Source: Bacteroidales bacterium UBA5621 (GTDB taxonomy: Bacteria > Bacteroidota > Bacteroidia > Bacteroidales > VadinHA17). From it: DNA of 18,330 nt. Shown one piece after another: positions 1 to 6,700 of this stretch. Each line of letters opens with the position of its first letter. The stretch's first letter is position 1. Made by a program: the position numbers and the translations under genes. The notes below the pieces were generated by a model. It was given only the letters and a program-made list of their open reading frames with translations. It searched no databases and had not been told where the DNA came from. The stretch lies in the NCBI GenBank assembly GCA_002424525.1, contig DIKJ01000250.1, forward strand, positions 1 through 18,330, given 5' to 3'.

Positions 1-1227
1 CCTTACAATTCACAGTTTGATCTCAGTCTTGCCTATACTCCGGGAGTAGCTTTCCCGTGTCTCGAAATTCAGAAGAATCCCGATGATGTTTACACATACA
101 CTGCCAAGGGAAATCTTGTGGCGGTGATCTCAAATGGCACAGCCGTACTGGGACTGGGAGATATCGGGGCAATGGCCGGGAAGCCTGTGATGGAAGGGAA
201 AGGTTTGCTTTTCAAGGTATTTGCAGATGTGGATGTTTTTGACATTGAGATCGATGAGAAGGATCCGGAGAAGCTCATTGAGATTTGTGCCGGGATCGCA
301 CCAACCTTCGGAGGCATAAACCTTGAAGACATAAAAGCTCCGGAGTGCTTTGAGGTAGAAACCAGACTGAAGGAGATGCTCGATATTCCTGTTTTTCATG
401 ATGATCAGCACGGAACAGCAATAATCTCGGGTGCAGGGCTTATCAATGCGCTTGAGATAACCGGGAAGAAGATTGATGAAATCAGACTTGTCGTTTGCGG
501 AGCGGGTGCGGCAGCAATATCCTGTTCAAGATTATATTTACACCTGGGCGTTAAAAGGGAGAACATTGTCATGGTCGACAGCAAAGGAGTTGTCAACAGC
601 AAAAGGAATGACATTAACAGATATAAACAGGAGTTTATGACCGACAGGGATATCAACACCCTGGCGGAGGCAGTAAAGGGCGCCGATCTTTTCCTCGGCC
701 TTTCGACCGCAAATATCCTGACGAAGGAGATGCTCGCATCCATGGCCGGTAATCCGATTGTCTTTGCCATGGCAAATCCAAATCCCGAAATCTCCTATGA
801 GGATGCTATGGCGACAAGGGATGATCTGATATTTGCAACCGGAAGATCCGATTACCCGAACCAGATAAACAATGTGCTCGGATTCCCGTTCATTTTCAGA
901 GGGGCTCTTGATGTCAGAGCCTCTACAATAAATGAGGAGATGAAGCTGGCTGCCTCAAAAGCTCTGGCTGACCTAGCTAAAGAGCCGGTGCCGGTATCTG
1001 TTTTGAAGGCATACTGTGTTGACAAATTGTCATTTGGCAGAGATTATATAATCCCCAAGCCGCTTGATACCAGGCTGATATCATTCGTTGCATCGGCGGT
1101 TGCCAGGGCCGCAATGGAGACCGGTGTTGCCAGGCAACCTATCACCGACTGGGATGCTTACACGGTAAGTCTCGACCGCAGGCTGAGTCAGCATATTCTT
1201 AAAATTGGGGAGATAAGCTGCTTTTAG
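1..1227 (+). CDS. maeB: NAD(P)-dependent malic enzyme, 5'-truncated by the window edge
   Basis: Oxidative decarboxylation of malate to pyruvate with reduction of NAD(P), a cytoplasmic link between the C4 acids and pyruvate. The frame is open from base 1 ([15 protein letters not shown]), which is internal to the malic enzyme N-terminal domain, so only about the first 20-30 residues are missing and the true start lies upstream. Visible signatures are the [11 protein letters not shown] segment with its active-site lysine, [36 protein letters not shown], the metal-site stretch HDDQHGTA (about bases 397-420) and a Rossmann dinucleotide motif [10 protein letters not shown] (from about base 496). 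The 408 visible residues end just after the nucleotide-binding domain. Many Bacteroidota and proteobacterial MaeB proteins carry an additional phosphotransacetylase-like domain of about 300 residues; this one lacks it. NAD versus NADP preference cannot be judged. It converges on the kinase-like gene downstream. Confidence 0.95.
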   Translation, partial: PYNSQFDLSLAYTPGVAFPCLEIQKNPDDVYTYTAKGNLVAVISNGTAVLGLGDIGAMAGKPVMEGKGLLFKVFADVDVFDIEIDEKDPEKLIEICAGIAPTFGGINLEDIKAPECFEVETRLKEMLDIPVFHDDQHGTAIISGAGLINALEITGKKIDEIRLVVCGAGAAAISCSRLYLHLGVKRENIVMVDSKGVVNSKRNDINRYKQEFMTDRDINTLAEAVKGADLFLGLSTANILTKEMLASMAGNPIVFAMANPNPEISYEDAMATRDDLIFATGRSDYPNQINNVLGFPFIFRGALDVRASTINEEMKLAASKALADLAKEPVPVSVLKAYCVDKLSFGRDYIIPKPLDTRLISFVASAVARAAMETGVARQPITDWDAYTVSLDRRLSQHILKIGEISCF

Positions 1228-1229
1228 GC

Positions 1230-1345
1230 GGGGAGCAGGGGGCGAAGGGCAAGGAGCTAGAAAATATTCTAAAATACCGATTACTGACTACTGATTACTG
1301 ATTACCAACTCTTTCCCACTTCCGTCTTCGGACTTCCGTCTTCTA
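1230..1345. repeat. Three blocks of degenerate 7-bp tandem repeats
   Basis: The gap between the two convergent genes is mostly heptanucleotide repeats. Block 1 (1230-1257) reads GGGGAGC, AGGGGGC, GAAGGGC, AAGGAGC. Block 2 (1279-1306) reads GATTACT, GACTACT, GATTACT, GATTACC, and starts exactly 49 bp (seven periods) after block 1. Block 3 (1318-1345) reads ACTTCCG, TCTTCGG, ACTTCCG, TCTTCTA and runs into the stop codon of the minus-strand gene. The sequences of the blocks differ, but the period is constant. They resemble the heptameric short tandem repeats described in cyanobacteria. Function is unknown; 3'-end processing, a transcription barrier or replication slippage are all possible. Confidence 0.75.
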
Positions 1346-2065
1346 ATGAAATATTCCTGGTTTTTTCCTTTCCAGAATCTGCCTGATGATCTTCTTTTCG
1401 TACATCGACACAATAAGATCGGCTGTCTCGGAAATGGTAAAAGAGCCGCGGTTTACCGTCGCATCAAACAGCGATTCGTGATTAACAGGCTTTTTATCGA
1501 GAAAGGCATTAATAAGGTTGAACCGTTTCTGGTCGGTGTCGATAACATATTTCTCGGCTGTTTCAATATCCATCTCTCTCTTTTTCATGACATTCTGAAC
1601 CCTCCAGTAGAAAGGCGCAACGATCCTTATATGCAGAGCATCGACAATGTCCTTTGCTATGGAGACGCCTCCCCTTCCCACAAGTACTGCATATCCCTCC
1701 TTGCAAATCGACATAACAACCTCCCTGATCGCTTTCTTGACGCTCAGATCACTTACAAATCCACCCGAGAAGGCCATGATCATTTCAGAAAGATCTGACA
1801 ACTCATACCCCTTGTAAAAATTTTCCACCCTTTCAGCATCCGTGTTCAGCTCCCTTGCAATAGCATAGATAATATCCTTGTCTATCCACCGCCACCGGCT
1901 CTGAGGGTCCCTTTTATTCAGTTCGGACACCATGATTTCGGCCACTTCACGGCCATCGCATCCTGTCAACCGCGATATTGTAATTACCGGCCCGTCTTCA
2001 GCAGATGGTTTTCTCAGAACGGACTCCCGGTACCTTCCATCAAAATAATCAAAGATTTTTGCCAT
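1343..2065 (-). CDS. Cytidylate kinase-like family P-loop protein
   Basis: A 240-residue cytoplasmic protein of the cytidylate-kinase-like family (Pfam Cytidylate_kin2 type). A P-loop-like segment ISRLTGCDGREVAE lies at about residues 30-43, followed by WIDKDI at about residue 60, a DL/VGRGG segment near residue 130 and a lid-type region with RxxxxMKKREMD near residue 160. The family is recognisable, but its substrate is not: true CMP kinases (Cmk) have the canonical GPSGSGKST P-loop, which is absent, so calling it cytidylate kinase would be over-precise. The start is well supported by an AAGGAGG Shine-Dalgarno sequence (2079-2073) 7 bases before the ATG. It converges on the malic enzyme gene and diverges from the lipoprotein gene at 2255. 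No operon partner is visible. Confidence 0.85.
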   Translation of the reverse strand: MAKIFDYFDGRYRESVLRKPSAEDGPVITISRLTGCDGREVAEIMVSELNKRDPQSRWRWIDKDIIYAIARELNTDAERVENFYKGYELSDLSEMIMAFSGGFVSDLSVKKAIREVVMSICKEGYAVLVGRGGVSIAKDIVDALHIRIVAPFYWRVQNVMKKREMDIETAEKYVIDTDQKRFNLINAFLDKKPVNHESLFDATVNRGSFTISETADLIVSMYEKKIIRQILERKKPGIFH

Positions 2066-2072
2066 GTGCCTG

Positions 2073-2079
2073 CCTCCTT
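2073..2079 (-). promoter_or_regulatory. Strong Shine-Dalgarno sequence of the kinase-like gene
   Basis: On the minus strand AAGGAGG precedes the ATG at 2065 by 7 bases. This is one of only two strong Shine-Dalgarno sites in the window, and it fixes the start choice. Confidence 0.75.
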
Positions 2080-2160
2080 AGCTCTTTTACCGAATAACCA
2101 CTGCAATAACTCAATCAATATACAAAAAAAAATCAATTCAGGAACCAAATGATAATTCTT

Positions 2161-2196
2161 CCCGGTAAAAATTTTTATGCTAATTTTACTGCCGGG
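2161..2196. repeat. Bulged inverted repeat in the divergent intergenic region
   Basis: CCCGG (2161-2165) followed by TAAAA (2166-2170) pairs with TTTTA (2184-2188) and, after a 3-nt bulge, CCGGG (2192-2196). The inner part also contains the 12-bp palindrome TAAAAATTTTTA (2166-2177). It lies between two divergent genes and could be an operator or leader structure. I can assign no function. Confidence 0.3.
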
Positions 2197-2199
2197 CCA

Positions 2200-2230
2200 T
2201 TTCTGAACCGGGTGGTTGGCCTGATTTTTG
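2200..2230 (+). promoter_or_regulatory. Possible Bacteroidota promoter for the 2255 lipoprotein gene
   Basis: TTTC (2200-2203), 19 bp, GATTTTTG (2223-2230) has the spacing of the Bacteroidota consensus TTTG-N19-TAnnTTTG, with one mismatch in each element. It ends 24 bases before the ATG. Weak prediction from sequence only. Confidence 0.35.
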
Positions 2231-2254
2231 ATGTGAAGTGCCTGGAAGTTAATT

Positions 2255-2797
2255 ATGAAACTGTCTGTTTTTAAAATATCATTGTTAGCTGTTCTGCTGT
2301 TGTCAGCGACATCCTGCAGAAAAAGTTTCATCATCAATGAAAAGCAGATACTTTTTTTCCAGTACGACCATGTGAATCACGCCTGGGGCAACCAGCATCA
2401 CGGCTTTGTTATTGACAACGAGGGAAACATTCTCATCTATAATAATCCCGGGGATTGGAATTTCCCGGATAATGACCTGGTAATAAGCGATGCAGATATT
2501 GAGGAAAACTTCACAAAATGCGCCCCGGCCGGAATTAAAGTTGAAGAGGATGAATTGCAGAAATATGCAAACTATATCCGCCATATTGCCATGAGCAAGG
2601 TGACAGCACCCAGAAATGTCGCAGCTGATGCAGGCAAAACAGAATTTATCTGCTATGTATATTCCTCTAATACAGGTCTTTATAAAGGATATTTGATAAA
2701 AATGGAAGGCGACTTCACTGCTGAAAACCTTAACTTCTACTCCAAGAAGGTTACCGTCTGGATGAAGGATATTCTTAAAAACATCGATATTTACTGA
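2255..2797 (+). CDS. Putative lipoprotein of unknown function
   Basis: I do not recognise this 180-residue protein. It starts with a basic n-region, a leucine-rich hydrophobic segment (residues 5-17) and a lipobox ending LSATSC with Cys21, so it should be lipidated and sit in the outer or inner membrane facing the periplasm. The mature part is soluble and rich in aromatic and polar residues (for example HVNHAWGNQHHG near residues 40-50, then VIDNEGNILIYN), giving a beta-rich look. There is a CxxxxVxxEEDE acidic stretch around residues 88-100 and a C-terminal VTVWMKDILKN segment. It is flanked by a divergent kinase-like gene upstream and by nfeD 133 bp downstream, with a probable separate promoter, so it may be monocistronic. 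Function cannot be inferred. Confidence 0.75.
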   Translation: MKLSVFKISLLAVLLLSATSCRKSFIINEKQILFFQYDHVNHAWGNQHHGFVIDNEGNILIYNNPGDWNFPDNDLVISDADIEENFTKCAPAGIKVEEDELQKYANYIRHIAMSKVTAPRNVAADAGKTEFICYVYSSNTGLYKGYLIKMEGDFTAENLNFYSKKVTVWMKDILKNIDIY

Positions 2798-2852
2798 TCC
2801 CTCCTTTCCGGATTTCCGAAATTTGTGCCGCAGTAATAAAACGTGTCAGGTA

Positions 2853-2885
2853 TTTGATATCCGATTGAATTTTATTATACCTTTA
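2853..2885 (+). promoter_or_regulatory. Possible promoter of the nfeD-SPFH operon
   Basis: TTTG (2853-2856), 21 bp, TACCTTTA (2878-2885) matches the Bacteroidota TTTG / TAnnTTTG elements with one mismatch and a spacer 2 bp longer than usual. It lies 45 bases before the nfeD ATG. Tentative. Confidence 0.4.
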
Positions 2886-2930
2886 CTTTAAGCAAAAATT
2901 ATTCCTCCCTAACAATTTAAATAAACCATC

Positions 2931-3383
2931 ATGATTGAGTTTTTTGTTTCAAAACCTGAACTGTTCTGGTTCATACTTGGTCTTGTTCTTTTATTGCTTG
3001 AACTGGTCATGCCGGGATTCGTGATCATCTTCTTCGGCATCGGAGCATGGATAACGGCCCTTCTGTGTCTAGTGGCCGATCCGGGATTCAACCTTCAGGC
3101 AATAGTATTTGCAGTGGCGTCTGTCCTCTCCCTGATTGCTCTCAGGAAAATGCTTCAGAAGAGATTCTTTTACACCGACAGCAAACTCTCCGAGAGTGTG
3201 GAGGATGAGTTCACCGGCAAGGAGGCTGTTGCAGTTACCAGTATTGATGCGGGTGGCACCGGTAAGGTTGAATTCAAAGGCACCACATGGAGGGCAGAAT
3301 CAGATGCGGCTATCAATGAAGGCCAGAGGGTTGTAATAAAAAAAATAGAGAATGTCAAACTGATTGTTGAACCAAAAAAATAA
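2931..3383 (+). CDS. NfeD-family membrane protein (short form)
   Basis: A 150-residue inner-membrane protein of the short NfeD class. Three hydrophobic segments (about residues 11-31, 32-50 and 55-72) are followed by a soluble OB-fold-like domain from about residue 90, with the family-typical pattern GKEAVAVTSID, GKVEFKGTTWRAESD and a closing GQRVVIKKIENVKLIVEP. The long NfeD forms have an N-terminal ClpP-type serine protease domain; it is absent here. NfeD proteins are regularly encoded next to SPFH/stomatin proteins, and that partner follows after only 5 bp. Together they probably form a membrane-organising or membrane quality-control complex; the precise role of the family is not established. 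Confidence 0.9.
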   Translation: MIEFFVSKPELFWFILGLVLLLLELVMPGFVIIFFGIGAWITALLCLVADPGFNLQAIVFAVASVLSLIALRKMLQKRFFYTDSKLSESVEDEFTGKEAVAVTSIDAGGTGKVEFKGTTWRAESDAAINEGQRVVIKKIENVKLIVEPKK

Positions 3384-3388
3384 ACAAA

Positions 3389-4324
3389 ATGGAAGGATCG
3401 AGCACAACTATTATTCTTGTGGGTGTCATCATACTTGGTTTCATCCTTATTGCATCAATGGTTAAGGTTGTTCCGCAGAGAACAGCCATAATTATTGAAA
3501 GGCTTGGCAAATACAAAACAACCTTTACCGCCGGTTTTCAGATACTGATACCATTCGTTGATAAAATAAGATACAAGCATACGCTTAAGGAACAGGCCAT
3601 TGATGTTGCTCCGCAGGTCTGCATCACCCGCGACAATATTGCTGTTGAAGTGGATGGCATACTCTATCTTCAGGTACTGGACCCGCAGAAAGCCTCCTAT
3701 GGTATCGACAATTACCGCTTTGCTTCAATTCAGATCGCCCAGACCACCATGAGAAGCGTGATCGGGAAGCTTGAGCTTGACAGGACATTTGAAGAGCGCG
3801 AAACAATAAACGGTGCCATTGTTGATGCAGTCGACAAAGCCAGTGATCCGTGGGGTATCAAGGTAACCCGCTATGAAGTCAAGAATATCTCGCCGCCACA
3901 AAGCATAAAGGATGCCATGGAGAAACAGATGAGAGCTGAGAGGGAGAAGCGCGCTATCATAGCCGAATCGGAAGGAACCAAGCAGGCCAAAATAAATGTT
4001 GCCGACGGGGATAAGCAGGAACTTATCAAAAAATCGGAAGGAGAAATGCAGAAACGCATAAACGAAGCGGCCGGCCGCGCTTCGGAAATTGAACAGCTGG
4101 CAAATGCCACTGCCAACGGGCTCCGTGCAATATCCAAAGCAATATCGGAAGAAAATGGCCTTAATGCCGTTAACCTGCGTATTGCTGAACAGTACCTCAT
4201 TGAGTTTGGGAAACTTGCCAGCCAGAACAACACTATGATCCTTCCCTCAAACCTCACCGACATAGGAAGCATAGTTGCCGTCGCCACTTCAGTATTCAGC
4301 GAAACCAAAGACAAGAAGAAATAG
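3389..4324 (+). CDS. SPFH/Band 7 (stomatin-like, QmcA-type) membrane protein
   Basis: A 311-residue membrane-anchored SPFH protein. A single N-terminal transmembrane segment (about residues 7-25) is followed by the Band 7 domain: VPQRTAIIIERLGKY, FQILIPFVDKI, the ITRDNIAVEVDGILYLQV strand pair and LELDRTFEERE. The helical tail from about residue 175 (MEKQMRAEREKRAIIAESEG) is alanine- and glutamate-rich, consistent with a coiled coil for ring-like oligomers. Length and motifs fit the QmcA/YbbK and slipin branch rather than HflK/HflC. It is translated 5 bp after nfeD and is almost certainly co-transcribed with it. The stop codon lies 2 bp from the stop codon of the convergent hypD gene, with no terminator between them. 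Such proteins scaffold membrane microdomains and are associated with membrane proteostasis; the specific partner here other than NfeD is unknown. Confidence 0.92.
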   Translation: MEGSSTTIILVGVIILGFILIASMVKVVPQRTAIIIERLGKYKTTFTAGFQILIPFVDKIRYKHTLKEQAIDVAPQVCITRDNIAVEVDGILYLQVLDPQKASYGIDNYRFASIQIAQTTMRSVIGKLELDRTFEERETINGAIVDAVDKASDPWGIKVTRYEVKNISPPQSIKDAMEKQMRAEREKRAIIAESEGTKQAKINVADGDKQELIKKSEGEMQKRINEAAGRASEIEQLANATANGLRAISKAISEENGLNAVNLRIAEQYLIEFGKLASQNNTMILPSNLTDIGSIVAVATSVFSETKDKKK

Positions 4325-4326
4325 AA

Positions 4327-6696
4327 TCACATATCCCCGTGTTCAGTTCTCAGAATGATCTCATTCTGAAGATCTTCGCCAAGGTCGTTGAAGTAATCGC
4401 TGTAACCGGCCACCCTTACAATCAGATCGCGGTGTAATTCAGGATGTTTCTGCGCATCCCTGAGTGTTTCTGCATCCACCACATTGAACTGGATATGGTG
4501 TCCGTCGAGACTGAAATAGCTTCTTATCAGGGCAGTGAGGCATTTGTAACTATCCTCATCCTCAAAAAACCCGGGTGAGAATTTCTGATTTAGCAGTGTG
4601 CCCCCTGTTCGCATATGATCAATCTTTGAAGCCGATTTAAGGACCGATGTGGGACCCTGCTTATCTGCTCCCTGGACAGGTGAGATACCTTCAGAGAGTG
4701 GCTTCCCTGCTTTGCGGCCATCAGGAGTGGCACCGATAACACTTCCGAAATATACGTGCGAGGTAGTAGGAAGCATATTTATCCTGTGAACGCCTCTGCG
4801 GGTATTAGGTCTTCCGTTTACTGCATCATAATAGATCTCGAAAACCATAACTGCATGCTGATCAGCGTAATCATCATCGTTGCCATATTTAGGCGTGTTA
4901 TAGACAAGATCGTGCTGTAACTGTTCATAACCTTTAAAATCGGCTTCAAGAGCCCTCCGCAACTCATCCGGTTTCACAAGTCTCCTGTCATAGACATTAT
5001 ATCTTACAGATGTCAGTATGTCAGTAATAGTACCCAGCCCCACACCCTGAATATAAGTGGTATTATATCTTGCGCCTCCGGAGTTGTAATCCTTGCCGTT
5101 GCTTATGCAGTCCTCCACCAGAAGGGAAAGAAAAGGTACGGGCAGCCATCCGGAAAATGTTTTCTCGATCACATTGTTACCCCTCACCTTAATGTCGATA
5201 AGGTAATTAATCTGTAACCTGAAGGCACCGATCAGATCCTCAAACGCAGGGTAATCCTCTGCATAGCCGGTTTTCAGTCCGACCTGAACCCCTGTCCTCG
5301 GATCGTACCCGTTATTCAGTGTCAGCTCCAGCACTTTCGGCAGGTTGAAATAACCTGACAGCCAGTAGGCTTCCGTTCCGAATGCTCCTGTTTCAACACA
5401 TCCCGAGGCACCTCCGTTGCGCGCATCCTCAATGGTTTTGCCCTGCCTCAGCATTTCCTGTACAAGGGCCTCGGTATTAAAGCATGAGGGCTGGCCAAAA
5501 CCTGTCCTGATTATGTCGAGGGCTTTGTGAATAAAGCTGTCAGGGCTTTTTCTGCTTATCTGTATCATGGATGAGGGTTGAAGTATCCTCATCTCCTTTA
5601 TTACATCGAGCAATATGTACGACATCTCGTTAACCGCATCGCTTCCGTCAGCCTTTAACCCTCCAAGATTGATCAGGCAAAAATCAGTATATGTATTGCT
5701 CTCACTGGCAGTTACTCCCATCTTAGGCGGTGAAGGGTGATTATTGAATTTTACCCAGAAACTGCCAAGCAGATCATAAAGGTGCTCCTTTGACAGCGTT
5801 CCCTCTTTCATCTCCTTCATGTAAACCGGGAAAAGATGCTGGTCCAGCCTTCCGGGATTGAAGGAATCCCACGGGTTCAGTTCTGTTATAACCCCTATAT
5901 GAATGAACCAGTAATGCTGAAGCATTTCATGGAGACTTTCAGGAGGATGGGCAGGTACTTTGCGGCAAACGGCTGCCATCTCTAACAGTTCAGACCTCCT
6001 TCCGGGATCGTTTTCAGCCTCCGCAACTCTCACGAGTTCATCGGCATACCTCTGCGCATACATTATTATGGCATCGCAGGCTATCTCCATTGCCTTCAGC
6101 TGTTCGTTCTTCTCAAATGCCTGATCATCATTATAATAATCGAGTGCCGATTTTGCTTCCCTTATCTCCTCCTTAAGCTGAAGGAATCCGCATCTGAACA
6201 TCTTGTACCCCAGCACGGTATGCCCGGGAGCCCTCTGCTCCTGAAACTCCGTAAACACTCCGGCATTGTAGGCATTCAGCCATTCCGGTGTCATCAGCTC
6301 CATGACACGGTCGCGGTTGCTCTTTCCCTTCCAGAAAGGGATGATCTCGCTTCTGTAGATCTCCCTGACTTCCTCATCAACCTTAAAAGAAACCTTCGCC
6401 CTTGCACTCAGGATCTCAAGATCCTCCAGGGAATGAAGACAGATTTCAGGATAGGTGGGAGTTTTTTTGGGGCCGGGACCTCTTTCTCCGACAATGAGCT
6501 CATCATCATTAATACATATTTGCTTGTTTTTAAGAATGTATTCGAAAGCTTTTGCCCTTTTCACGGGTATGGAGAGCTCCCGGGCTTCATCGCTTTTATA
6601 AAACTGAGTAACGAGGCGGGCCCTCTCGGCGGTGATCGTTTCGACTGCAGTAAGGCTCTGCTCCCTGAGCCTCTTAATTCTTTCTGACATTATCAT
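4327..6696 (-). CDS. hypD: trans-4-hydroxy-L-proline dehydratase (glycyl radical enzyme)
   Basis: Glycyl radical enzyme that removes water from trans-4-hydroxy-L-proline to give 1-pyrroline-5-carboxylate in the cytoplasm under anoxia. All 789 residues align by eye with my memory of the Clostridioides difficile HypD. Visible sites: thiyl cysteine Cys433 and general base Glu435 in GGASGCVETG, and the radical Gly764 in RVAGYSDYFN near the C-terminus. Residues corresponding to the reported substrate pocket are His159, Asp277, Ser333 and Phe339, all shifted by one from the clostridial numbering. The GCVET motif separates it from pyruvate formate-lyase, which has adjacent cysteines, and from glycerol and choline lyases. 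The ATG at 6696 is preferred over an in-frame ATG at 6690, because AGGAGG lies 8 bases before it. The activase gene is 4 bp upstream, giving a hypE-hypD operon. The proC reductase normally needed to complete the route to proline is not in the window. Confidence 0.92.
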   Translation of the reverse strand: MIMSERIKRLREQSLTAVETITAERARLVTQFYKSDEARELSIPVKRAKAFEYILKNKQICINDDELIVGERGPGPKKTPTYPEICLHSLEDLEILSARAKVSFKVDEEVREIYRSEIIPFWKGKSNRDRVMELMTPEWLNAYNAGVFTEFQEQRAPGHTVLGYKMFRCGFLQLKEEIREAKSALDYYNDDQAFEKNEQLKAMEIACDAIIMYAQRYADELVRVAEAENDPGRRSELLEMAAVCRKVPAHPPESLHEMLQHYWFIHIGVITELNPWDSFNPGRLDQHLFPVYMKEMKEGTLSKEHLYDLLGSFWVKFNNHPSPPKMGVTASESNTYTDFCLINLGGLKADGSDAVNEMSYILLDVIKEMRILQPSSMIQISRKSPDSFIHKALDIIRTGFGQPSCFNTEALVQEMLRQGKTIEDARNGGASGCVETGAFGTEAYWLSGYFNLPKVLELTLNNGYDPRTGVQVGLKTGYAEDYPAFEDLIGAFRLQINYLIDIKVRGNNVIEKTFSGWLPVPFLSLLVEDCISNGKDYNSGGARYNTTYIQGVGLGTITDILTSVRYNVYDRRLVKPDELRRALEADFKGYEQLQHDLVYNTPKYGNDDDYADQHAVMVFEIYYDAVNGRPNTRRGVHRINMLPTTSHVYFGSVIGATPDGRKAGKPLSEGISPVQGADKQGPTSVLKSASKIDHMRTGGTLLNQKFSPGFFEDEDSYKCLTALIRSYFSLDGHHIQFNVVDAETLRDAQKHPELHRDLIVRVAGYSDYFNDLGEDLQNEIILRTEHGDM

Positions 6697-6700
6697 TTTA

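Noticed and set aside
2014..2337. 107-residue open frame on the minus strand overlapping the kinase-like start
   Set aside because: It overlaps two better supported genes, has no recognisable domain, and its composition looks like translated intergenic AT-rich sequence.
3871..4314. 147-residue minus-strand open frame inside the SPFH gene
   Set aside because: Antisense shadow rich in Ser, Ala and Leu; the plus strand encodes an unmistakable Band 7 protein.
6220..6687. 155-residue plus-strand open frame opposite the 5' part of hypD
   Set aside because: Antisense shadow; the hypD reading is supported over its whole length by family motifs.
4327..6696. Annotation as pyruvate formate-lyase
   Set aside because: The active site has a single cysteine followed by V-E-T (GCVET) instead of the adjacent cysteine pair, and full-length similarity is to hydroxyproline dehydratase.
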